The notes under the pieces were generated by a model. The model worked only from the letters and a program-made list of their open reading frames with translations. It ran no database searches and was not told the DNA's origin. From Pelagicoccus mobilis (GTDB lineage Bacteria > Verrucomicrobiota > Verrucomicrobiia > Opitutales > Opitutaceae): 64,000 bases of DNA. Positions 32,603-41,600 of this stretch are shown piece by piece. A program made the position numbers and the translations under genes. Numbering within the stretch: position 1 is the stretch's first letter; every line of letters starts with the position of its first letter. The stretch covers positions 1 to 64,000 of the forward strand of contig NZ_JAENIL010000031.1 in assembly GCF_016595505.1 (NCBI RefSeq). The letters run 5' to 3'.

Positions 32603-35068
32603 TCAAACATCGAAGCACAATTCGGAGTAGCCACTGAATAGCTCCCGCCGCTCACCCGCCACTTCACAGCTCCCGCTTAGCTCCTCTGGCAATCGAATCC
32701 TCACCAGTAAGGACGGCCCTTGCCTCTCTGCCTGCACTTCGATGAGCCCCAAGGGGTGCCTGAACTGCCCGCTCACCGATTCTAGCTCGCCCAACAAAGG
32801 GGCGATGCTGACGGAAGAGAAGCCGAAACCTGACGGGCGAACCCCAAGCACCGACGCCATAAGATGGTAGCTCGGATGGGCGTTCCAAGCATGGCAATCC
32901 GAGCGACCTTCGACTTCGCTCTCCGGAAAGGTGTGTAGCCCCGCCTCGATAAACGCCTTCCATTCGCCGATGCGAGCCACCAAATGCTCTCCCATGCCCC
33001 GCTTCCGAAAGGCCTCTAAAACATAATGCGAAAAGTATCCACTCGCTCGCTTCAGCGAATTGCCAGACGCCAAGGCTTGCCCAATCGCTTCATGCATCTC
33101 GCCCGAAAGATGACGCGAGAGAGCGGCAAGCGCTTGGGAATGCTCCGCAAAATAGCTTCGCTCCACATCCTCCGCGAACGCCGCTCGGCTTTCGCACCAC
33201 AAGCGTCGCTGCACCGCCTCCACCAGCGCACGCCCACATCGACTCGCACGTTGGGCCAATTCTCGCTCCCCCAGCCAAGTGCAAACATCCTCGAGGGCCT
33301 CAAGGGCCGATACGACCTTCCACTGCACCGTTCCACTCACTTCGCCCGGAAGTTGAAACGAGCTCCCCTCCCCAAAGTCGCCCGTATCGACAAAATTCCA
33401 CCCCTCCAGATTGGCTACCAACCCATCCTCTCGCCGAGCCAGAAGGAACCGCTCGACGATCAGCCAAGCCATAGGCAGCTGGGCCCGAAGGAACTCAGGT
33501 TCCCCCCGCCAGAGAGCGAAGTCGCGTAAGCTGTCGACCCACCCCAGCGCGAACGGCGGAATGAGCTGCAAGCTGCTTGCCGGGAAAGAGGACGATGGAA
33601 GGGAAGCTGCGCCCAAGACGCTGTGATTGAAAATCGAAATCGCCTTTTTCGGCAGCTCACAATCTTGAGTAGCAGCGTAAGTCACCAGAAACTGGATACG
33701 TGCATCCTCCCAATATTGGAGCCGCTCCCAGAAAGGACAATCCATGTATGCATCGTGCGAACAATTCTCGAGCGTACGAAATCCGACCTTCCAAATCGAC
33801 TCCAAAACCCGGTCGCTACACTCAAACGCGGCCGTTCTCTCGAAGGGGTAGCCCGTCTCGAATATCTCAAGGCCATCGATCTCCAAAGCCTCGTCTGCCG
33901 TCTCAAGCATAATCCGTATCCAACACCCAGATACCCAGTCTAAAGGCTCGAGCACCGAATCAGATTCACCTTCTACGATAAACTCGTCTTCCAGCCCCAC
34001 AAAATAATGGCCTTCGACCTGGATTCGATCCGGTGCCGCCACATAGGCCAAGGGATCGACCGACAAGCCTTCCGCCCATCCGACCGAGACGCGCGCCCCA
34101 CGCCCTCCCTGCACTTTCAAACGATAGCGAGCGCAGACATAGTCTTCCAATCGTAGCAAGAGAGCGATCCGCGACGCCGCCGGCAAAACCACCGGACGAT
34201 CCCCTTTGCGTCCCCCAAGCGACGCCTCCCACCTCGCCTCTTCATCGGGCGACAGACAACCGCTACCAATCTTTGCCCCATGCTCGTATTCAGACGAAGC
34301 GTACACGAGACGACAGTGTTGAAATCGTTTTTCTTTCATCGCCGGCAAACGAGCCGGCGTCAGCAATCGCTTCTGGTGGTCAGCATACTGAACGAAACGG
34401 CTAAGCCCAAACCGCCCGGCGGCCACGGGTTCCCATTCAGGACAATCCGCCGAAAGTTCCTCACTCCAGCTCCCACCTCGATAACGCAACCTCCCCCCCG
34501 AAAGGCACATGCGCCCCAGCTGTGCGGACGAATCGAGAAACTCCACTCCCTCAACGCGGTGCCCCTGCCAATCCGCGATCCCGGTGCTCACCAAGTCGAT
34601 GAACTCCGGATCCGGCGACGCCAGAAGAAAGGCAGGCTCTACGCTAATCCGTCGTTTCGGCGAAAACTCCCCCAACCACCAGCAAATCGCGCCTAGCACG
34701 TATTCCCCCGGCTCGAACTCCACGTCATACCCGTCGTAAAACCATTCGCTGAGGCACCCGACCTCGCTGCCCTCGCCCACTCGCACCCCGTTGATGTAAA
34801 ACCAATAGCCCTGATCCGCCGTTATCAGTAGTCTAAACTTGGATGCCTCCTCCACTCGCAAGACAAGCCGGTAGGCCTGCACCCCGGGAGTCGATTCCAC
34901 GCTTCCTCCACTTGGCGAAACGAAGCGAGCGGGCCAACTATACAACTGCGACCAGGGGCGCTCCGGAGCAGTCTTCCTCGCCAAATCAGCGAAAGGATCA
35001 GTCGTGACACGCACACGCTTCACTTCGAATTTCGCCGACTTCTGCAACAACCCCTCAAACTCGCTCAT
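32603..35068 (-). CDS. GH78-like alpha-L-rhamnosidase, no signal peptide
   Basis: An 821-residue predicted cytoplasmic enzyme starting MSEFEGLLQKSAKFEV. The N-terminal half holds beta-sandwich domains (YWFYINGVRVGEG is the typical N-domain sugar-binding strand). The (alpha/alpha)6 barrel starts near residue 420, with SHDAYMDCPFWERLQYWEDAR as the catalytic-site motif and TFPESEVEGRSDCHAWNAHP near the C-terminal end. The protein shares these motifs with the gene at 56626-58962 (YEDCPYFEQLNYVGDTR, RSDCHAWSSWP), so the two are paralogues of one GH78 subgroup distinct from the 18814 gene. The gene is divergent from the LacI regulator. Confidence 0.9.
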   Translation of the reverse strand: MSEFEGLLQKSAKFEVKRVRVTTDPFADLARKTAPERPWSQLYSWPARFVSPSGGSVESTPGVQAYRLVLRVEEASKFRLLITADQGYWFYINGVRVGEGSEVGCLSEWFYDGYDVEFEPGEYVLGAICWWLGEFSPKRRISVEPAFLLASPDPEFIDLVSTGIADWQGHRVEGVEFLDSSAQLGRMCLSGGRLRYRGGSWSEELSADCPEWEPVAAGRFGLSRFVQYADHQKRLLTPARLPAMKEKRFQHCRLVYASSEYEHGAKIGSGCLSPDEEARWEASLGGRKGDRPVVLPAASRIALLLRLEDYVCARYRLKVQGGRGARVSVGWAEGLSVDPLAYVAAPDRIQVEGHYFVGLEDEFIVEGESDSVLEPLDWVSGCWIRIMLETADEALEIDGLEIFETGYPFERTAAFECSDRVLESIWKVGFRTLENCSHDAYMDCPFWERLQYWEDARIQFLVTYAATQDCELPKKAISIFNHSVLGAASLPSSSFPASSLQLIPPFALGWVDSLRDFALWRGEPEFLRAQLPMAWLIVERFLLARREDGLVANLEGWNFVDTGDFGEGSSFQLPGEVSGTVQWKVVSALEALEDVCTWLGERELAQRASRCGRALVEAVQRRLWCESRAAFAEDVERSYFAEHSQALAALSRHLSGEMHEAIGQALASGNSLKRASGYFSHYVLEAFRKRGMGEHLVARIGEWKAFIEAGLHTFPESEVEGRSDCHAWNAHPSYHLMASVLGVRPSGFGFSSVSIAPLLGELESVSGQFRHPLGLIEVQAERQGPSLLVRIRLPEELSGSCEVAGERRELFSGYSELCFDV

Positions 35069-35199
35069 AAACTATAAATCCCCAGCGTTATGGCACTTCC
35101 GAGGCCCGAAACAACCTGCTCAGCCACTTTTCGCGTAAAACGCAGCCACTCACCTGCCCCGTCTCCACCCTTGCAATCCGAATAAAATCGACCCATTAC

Positions 35200-35212
35200 T
35201 TTACGGGATAAG
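35200..35212. promoter_or_regulatory. Candidate LacI operator (TTTACGGGATAAG)
   Basis: TTTACGGGATAAG is the exact reverse complement of the consensus CTTATCCCGTAAA. It lies in the divergent region between the GH78 start (35068) and the LacI start (35298), so the regulator may control itself and GH78. A weaker element, TCGCGTAAAA, is at 35131-35140. Confidence 0.65.
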
Positions 35213-35297
35213 TTAGCAGTGCTTTGAATTTAGTTCCCTCAAAAGGGATACTTCGCACCGTACCCCACTTCGCCTAATCAAACTACCCCCGTGCCCT

Positions 35298-36449
35298 ATG
35301 GAAACACCGTCACTACCTGACGCGGATTCATCGATTCCGCCCTCCCCGCCTCCTGCCAAACGCGTCTCCATGCGCGTCATCGCCGAGGAGCTTGGGGTCA
35401 CGAAAACCACCGTCTCCTTGGCCCTCCGAAACCACAAAAGCATCTCGGAAGCGACGCGTGATCGCGTCCTGAAGCTGGCCAAGGACCTCAACTATCGCCC
35501 TGACCCCGCCATCTCGGCTATCGCGGCCCAACGCTGGAGCTGCAAGTCGCCGGAACGGCACCGCGTGATTGCATTTCTCTGCCACCACCACCCAATAAGC
35601 AAGTCCCAGCAGGCGGAGTACCTGCCTGCAGCGCGAAAACGAGCCGAGGAGTACGGCTACAAGCTCGAACCCTTCTACGTCGACGAATACCCGACTCCCG
35701 AGTCAATCACCCGCGTCCTCTATAACCGCGGCATTCGCGGCCTCCTCGTTCCGGCCATCCACAATCCGGAGTCGAAACGCGCGATCGAGCTGGACTGGTC
35801 CAAATTCACCGCCGTCTGTTGCGGCGTCGGACGCATCCGCCCCCCTCTTCACACCGCGACAAACGATATCTTTTCGGCAACACGTCTCGTCTGGGAGACG
35901 GTCGCTCAAGCAGGTTTCAAGCGAATCGGAGCCGCCCTGTTTTGCCACGACCCGATCGCCGACGACGACTGGGAACGCATCGGAGCCTCCAGCGCCTCCG
36001 TTAAACTACTCGGGCTAACCGAATCGCAAAACATCCCAATCCACACGGGCGAGGTCTTCGACGAGGACTCCCTCATGAGCTGGTACAACAAGTACAAGCC
36101 AGAGGTGGTAATCGGCTTCAACCACTCGACCGGCGAAACCTTGGAGCGTTGCGGCTTGCGGATTCCCGAAGACGTCGAGTTCGTTTCGCTCATCTCCCCT
36201 CAGGATTCGAAATGGTCCGGCCTCAAGCGCCACGTGGACGATGTCGCCAGCGCCTCGGTAGACATTCTCAACAACGAGCTGCGGGAAAACCAATGGGGCA
36301 TCCCCAGCGTACCGCACGTCACGCTCATCCAGCCCGACTGGAATCTGGGCTCCACTTTCCGGGGCACTCCTCCGATGGGAGCGAGCTGCCGCAAGCCCAT
36401 CAAAAACGTGACCGGGATCTCCATCGCCACAACCGCCGTTTCAGCCTAA
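35298..36449 (+). CDS. LacI-family transcriptional regulator
   Basis: A 383-residue regulator. The helix-turn-helix and hinge are at about residues 24-80: VSMRVIAEELGVTKTTVSLA, LRNHKSISEATRDRVL, then LNYRPDPAISAIAAQRW. The remainder is a periplasmic-binding-protein-like effector domain (GIRGLLVPAIHNPESK, CGLRIPEDVEFVSL). It is divergent from GH78 with a consensus site between them. It is the best candidate to bind the CTTATCCCGTAAA sites across the window (inference). The effector is probably a sugar from the substrate glycan. Confidence 0.93.
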   Translation: METPSLPDADSSIPPSPPPAKRVSMRVIAEELGVTKTTVSLALRNHKSISEATRDRVLKLAKDLNYRPDPAISAIAAQRWSCKSPERHRVIAFLCHHHPISKSQQAEYLPAARKRAEEYGYKLEPFYVDEYPTPESITRVLYNRGIRGLLVPAIHNPESKRAIELDWSKFTAVCCGVGRIRPPLHTATNDIFSATRLVWETVAQAGFKRIGAALFCHDPIADDDWERIGASSASVKLLGLTESQNIPIHTGEVFDEDSLMSWYNKYKPEVVIGFNHSTGETLERCGLRIPEDVEFVSLISPQDSKWSGLKRHVDDVASASVDILNNELRENQWGIPSVPHVTLIQPDWNLGSTFRGTPPMGASCRKPIKNVTGISIATTAVSA

Positions 36450-36491
36450 ATTCAAGGGTCATCCGCAAATTGAGTGGATACGCATCTTACT

Positions 36492-36615
36492 GATGGTGGA
36501 ACGACTTCTCCAAAGGCGTTTGTATCCGCAGATCAACCCGAAATAGTCGTCTTCGGAGAAGCCGACCCACCTGAAAATGCAATTTCAGGTGTCAAAATTG
36601 CCAGCTTCCACCATC
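36492..36615. repeat. Nested inverted repeats upstream of the short beta-helix gene
   Basis: GATGGTGGAA (36492-36501) pairs with TTCCACCATC (36606-36615). Inside it, CTTCTCC (36505-36511) pairs with GGAGAAG (36555-36561), and CACCTGAAA pairs with TTTCAGGTG (36568-36591). No gene covers the region. The nested arrangement looks like a small mobile remnant (MITE-like) or a structured RNA. The remaining bases of the 298-bp gap 36450-36747 show only a further short repeat, TGAATTCAAAATTCA, near the start codon. Confidence 0.55.
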
Positions 36616-36747
36616 TTGGGGATGAACCAAATTCAAGGGCTCGGCGGCTGCAATTCGAGCAACGAGCAACGCTTACTAAACGTGATGAGTAGCCAAGGCG
36701 ATAGGTAAGGATTTCAAACTCAGCTACGTCATTGAATTCAAAATTCA

Positions 36748-38436
36748 ATGACGCCTATGCTATCCCTTAGAATCCCCCTCATCGCCAGCTGCCTAACCGC
36801 CCTGGCCGCCACCCAAACCTTCACCCACGCTGCCGTAGAGCTCGACGCCAATGGCTGGACGGTCATTACCCCGAGCCACGACTCACGCATTGTCTACGTC
36901 AGCAGCTCCGAAGGCGACAACGCCAACGACGGGCTTTCACCCAGCACCCCAAAGAAAACGATCGCATCCGGAGACAGCCTGATCCGCGATGGCTACCCCG
37001 ATCACCTGCTTCTTAAGCGCGGAGACACGTTCACTCCCACCGCCGCCACCGCCCTTGGACGCTGGAAAAACGGCCGCGGACCGGACGAGCCCATCGTATG
37101 CTCCTACTACGGAGACGAGGGGCCACGCCCCATCATCAAAATCAAAGACAGGTTCATCAATCACGACGGACACCCCCGCCACTTTCAGGCATTCATCGGG
37201 CTGGATATCTACAAATCGAACAGCGACCCCGACTCTCCGGACTTCGACAACTCCTCCTGTGTCGAAACCCTGCGCTTCATTGGCAGCGGAGCCTACATCC
37301 GCCTGGAAGACTGCCGCGTCCGATTCGGCATGGTCACTATCCAGAGCTACGCAGGCGTCTACGCCTACCCGGAAGTGCGCCGCAACATCATTACCGACGC
37401 TTGGGCCAACGGATCCTACTACAGCCACAGCGCGGAAGGGCGTATTCAGGGCATATACATTTCAGGCGTAGACTCCGGGTACCTTCTCGAAGAAAACTTC
37501 ATCGACCATTGCGGATGGAGCGCAACCGTGATGGGAGCCGGAGCCAACAAGTACAATCACAACGTCTACATCCAATACGACAATGTCGAAGGCGGCATTA
37601 TCCGAGGCAACATCATCTCCCGCGGCGCCGCCCACGGCATCCAAGCCCGCTCGGGAGGCCATATCGACCGCAACCTTTTCATCCTTAACGCTGTCTCCCT
37701 CAACGTAGGCGGACACAAGGTCGCGACCAAGCCCGCCGTCCTCAGCTACGACAATCGGGCGAAAGAAAACGTCGTCCTGACCGGTCGCTTAATGGATCCC
37801 AACAACTCGCAGGAACCGCGATCCGCCGCAGTCTGGGGTATCGACGCGAATGTTCTCCTACCGGGAACCGACGTCCACGACAACATCATCGCCAACCGAC
37901 AAGACGACGGTGTAAACACCGCCTTCCTCGGGAATGGCAACCTGTCCAACAACGTCACCTACAATTGGGACAAGGACACCGATACTTTCGACCCTAGCTG
38001 GCCACATCCAGGCCATCACGCCGGACACTACTTCGCTTCCATCGGAGGCGGCAGCAACCGCACCCTTGACTACCTCGAATGGCTGAGAGAGCGCCCGCTT
38101 CGATCCCTCCCGTGGGAGATGACCGCGTATTCCGCAATCAACTACATCCGCGAAGGCTTCAACAAAGCGCCCGTCGACGGTTACTTCGAATACGGCGAAG
38201 CAGTCGAACCAGTCGACCCCGAAAAGCCGGAAATCACTTTCGACTTCAATCATCAAGACTCCCCCCCCACACTCAGCATCCTTTGGCAATCGCAAGCAAA
38301 CGTGCAATACGACCTGCAAAAGGCCGAGGATCTCTCTGCTTGGGACACGGTATCCACAAAACAAGGAAACGGAGATGAAATGAGCTTCGAGCAACTCAAC
38401 CTCGCTACCTTCTATCGCCTCAAAGCCTACCCGTAG
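36748..38436 (+). CDS. Secreted right-handed beta-helix protein (short paralogue)
   Basis: 562 residues. The signal peptide is MTPMLSLRIPLIASCLTALA...THA. The beta-helix opens SEGDNANDGLSPSTPKKTI and matches the N-terminal part of the protein at 22719-26684 through most of its length (RDGYPDHLLLKRGD, IFLDIYKSNSDP-type strands, GAANKYNHNVYI-type turns, RGAAHGIQARSGG). Instead of Ig-like and carbohydrate-binding modules it ends with a short domain containing VQYDLQKAEDLSAWDTV and FYRLKAYP, a C-terminal tail often seen in verrucomicrobial secreted proteins. A polysaccharide lyase or hydrolase role is plausible, but no catalytic residues are certain. Confidence 0.85.
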   Translation: MTPMLSLRIPLIASCLTALAATQTFTHAAVELDANGWTVITPSHDSRIVYVSSSEGDNANDGLSPSTPKKTIASGDSLIRDGYPDHLLLKRGDTFTPTAATALGRWKNGRGPDEPIVCSYYGDEGPRPIIKIKDRFINHDGHPRHFQAFIGLDIYKSNSDPDSPDFDNSSCVETLRFIGSGAYIRLEDCRVRFGMVTIQSYAGVYAYPEVRRNIITDAWANGSYYSHSAEGRIQGIYISGVDSGYLLEENFIDHCGWSATVMGAGANKYNHNVYIQYDNVEGGIIRGNIISRGAAHGIQARSGGHIDRNLFILNAVSLNVGGHKVATKPAVLSYDNRAKENVVLTGRLMDPNNSQEPRSAAVWGIDANVLLPGTDVHDNIIANRQDDGVNTAFLGNGNLSNNVTYNWDKDTDTFDPSWPHPGHHAGHYFASIGGGSNRTLDYLEWLRERPLRSLPWEMTAYSAINYIREGFNKAPVDGYFEYGEAVEPVDPEKPEITFDFNHQDSPPTLSILWQSQANVQYDLQKAEDLSAWDTVSTKQGNGDEMSFEQLNLATFYRLKAYP

Positions 38437-38535
38437 ACGACAGCGCGTTCGAACGGCTACTCCGGGCCGAACGCTCCATTTATCTGGTTAACTACGCACC
38501 CTTTATCACAGCAATCACGATCAAATCGCCCGACC

Positions 38536-38548
38536 TTTACCCGTAAAA
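38536..38548. promoter_or_regulatory. Candidate regulon operator (TTTACCCGTAAAA)
   Basis: TTTACCCGTAAAA is the most palindromic copy of the site (TTTAC-CC-GTAAA). It is followed at 38553 by a partial copy, CTTATCCCTTGAA. It lies 74-86 bp upstream of the haloperoxidase-fusion start at 38622. Confidence 0.6.
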
Positions 38549-38621
38549 CGACCTTATCCCTTGAAGGCGTTTTCTCCCCCAGTTTCAAACGGGCTACGAC
38601 GCAAACCGAAAGCAGTCCCGT

Positions 38622-41600
38622 ATGACCCCCAATTTCAACAAATACCTCTTCCTCTTTCTCCTCAGTTCCGCGCCGCTCGCGGCAGAATTCCAGGATGTCA
38701 GCCAAAGCGCTGGGCTACTCAATGTTCAGGCCCAAATCGAGGATGACATAGACAACCATGGAGGCTCCGCCGCAGTCGATGTCGACGGCGACGGCTTCAC
38801 CGACATACTGCTCGCCAAGTACCAATCCCCTCCATTGCTCTACATGAACAATGGCGACGGCACCTTCACCAACGAAGCGACGGAACGTGGACTGGCCGAG
38901 GCGATCGACGCTGCTGCTTTCGGAGCTGGCGACCTCGACAATGACGGGGATCCCGACCTGCTAATCGTCCCCTACCAATCGAATCGTTTCTACCTCTATC
39001 TCAACGACGGTTCGGGGAACTTTACCGAAGCGGCGATAGAGCGCGGCGCTGACGCCACCGTAAAACAAATCCCTCACGACGGATATAGCGTAGGCCTCGT
39101 CGACTACAATCGGGACGGTTACCTCGATATCTACGTCAGTCAATGGGGGATCGAAGCCACCTTCGAAGCGCACAAGCACTCCGTCCTCCTGCGCAATCGA
39201 GGAAAAGAAGCGCCCGGGCATTTCGAAAACGTAACCCGCTCCGCTGGCCTCGACCCCGCCGATTTCGGGAACTCTCAATGGAACTTCTCTTCCGGATGGG
39301 CAGACTTCGACGAGGACGGTTGGCCGGATCTCGCGCTTGTGGCAGACTTTGTGAGAAGCAAGTTGTTCTGGAACAACGGAAATGGAACATTCGTCGAAAC
39401 CACCCAAGCCTCAGGCGTCGGATTGGATAAAAGCGGGATGGGGGTCGCCATTGCCGATTACGATGCCGACGGTTTGCTCGATTTCTATGTCACCGCAATT
39501 TTCGACCAGCTTCATTGCGAGACGGACGACGCTTGTTCCGGCAGTAAACTGTACCGCAACATCGGCAATCGCCAATTCGAGGAAGTTTCGGAGGCCATGG
39601 CGGTCGATCGTCCCGGCTGGGGTTGGGGCGTCTCCTTCTTCGAATACGATAATGACGGGGATTTCGATCTCATCGTAACCAATGGAATGCCCGTTCCCGA
39701 CAACCCCCAGGCAAATCCCGCCTCGGCTGACGACCCAACCACCCTCTTCGTCAATCCGGGCGACGGCACCGCTTTCCTCGACCAGACCAACGGATCCGGA
39801 ATCGACGATATCGGATACGGACGCGGCATTCTCGTCATAGACTACGACAACGACGGAGACGAGGACCTCATCGTAGTCAACGCCTTCAGCAACCCCATCG
39901 TCTATCGCAGTGACGCAAGCGAAAACGGGAACGACTGGATACGATTCAGCTTCGAAGGAATCGCATCCAATCGCGACGGCATCGGGGCTCTCGTCCGCGT
40001 GACTGACGGGGCGAAAACACAAACACTCGTCTTCAATCCGACGAATGCCTTCATCGGGCAGCGTGAAGCCTTTCTACACTTCGGACTAGGTGCAAGCGAC
40101 GGCACGATCGACACCGTAGAAATTCTCTGGCCCTCAGGTATCGAGCAGACGCTTTCGAATGTAAGTGCAAATCAATTACACCATATCGTCGAGCCCACCG
40201 ATTCCGAACATCCCCCCTACTTCTCCTTCCACCCCGAAGTAGAGGGACTATTGGGAATCGGAGACTCTATCCACCTCAGGGTCGAAGCTCACGCATTCCC
40301 CCAGCCTACGATCCAATGGTTCAAAGATGGCGTTGAAATCGTCGGAGCAACAAGTCCAACGCTTCATATCAAGAGCCTAGCCAACTTCGATGAAGGCAGC
40401 TACTACGCCGTCGCTACTTCCGGCGAAACCACCATTCAAAGCGAAGCTGTAGACATCGCTCTCGACTACGATATCGATGAACACTCCGTCGCTCACTGGT
40501 GGAACGAGTTCATGCTCGAAGCGATTAGACGAGATTTTCCCGATCCAACCAAGCACGGCCGAAATCTCTACCACGTATCCGCCGCCATGTGGGACGCCTT
40601 CTGGCCTTATGAGCAAGAGCAATGGAGCAATGCCGCCGCCGTCTTCCACCAGGAAAACATATCCCCCTCCGATTGGGGCGAAGACCGTCTCGCCACTCAA
40701 GAAGAGGCGATCAGCCATGCCGCCTACACAGTACTGAACGCTCGCTATCAAAATAGTCCCGGTGCGGAGTCCTCTCTCTTCGGCTTTCGCTGGCTCATGC
40801 AGCAACTTGGTTACGATCCGGACGATACCTCTGTCGAAGGCAACAGTCCCGCTGCAGTCGGCAATCGCATCGGAAACGCCGTCCTAGAGATCAACTACCA
40901 TGACGGATCCAACGAACTCAACGACTACGCCGACACAAGCGGCTACGAAGCAGTAAATGATCCCATGCCAGTTGAGCTTTCCGGAACCGAAGTGGTGGAT
41001 ATCAATCGCTGGCAACCCCTCCTCTTTCAGAACGCCGTATCCCAAAACGGGATACCAATAGGAGAACTCACCCAAACATTCCTAGGCGTCAATTGGAGGG
41101 AGGTGGATACCTTCGCACTCCAAAAGCCGACCTCTAGCACAATTGCCTTCGACCCCGGACCGCCCCCTCAATATCCCGATCAAAGGCAGGCCTTCATCGA
41201 TTCAACTGTCGAAGTAATCCGCTTCTCCTCGTATCTAGATCCTCAGGACGGCGAGATGATCGACATATCACCCGGAGCGAGACTTAACAACCCGCTCGGA
41301 ACCAACGACGGTACGGGTCGCCCTACTAATCCTTTCAACGGCCTAGCGTACCAGCCTAATCTCGTTAAACGCGCCGACTACGGTCGCATCCTGGCTGAAT
41401 TCTGGGCAGACGGTCCTGCATCCGAAACCCCTCCGGGACATTGGAACACCCTCCACAACGAGATCACCCAAAGCCCCTTTTTCGAGCGCAAGTTCATGGG
41501 CCGAGGCGAGGAACTCTCAAAACTCGAATGGGATGTTCGCGCCTACCTCGCCCTCAACGGCGCCATGCACGATGCCGCCGTTGCCGCCTGGACGCTCAAG

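Noticed and set aside
35131-35140. TCGCGTAAAA near the GH78 start
   Set aside because: Only half of the site; mentioned with the full site at 35200 but not listed alone.
39411-40022. 203-codon minus-strand frame inside the haloperoxidase fusion
   Set aside because: Antisense shadow of the FG-GAP repeats; no start signal or family match.
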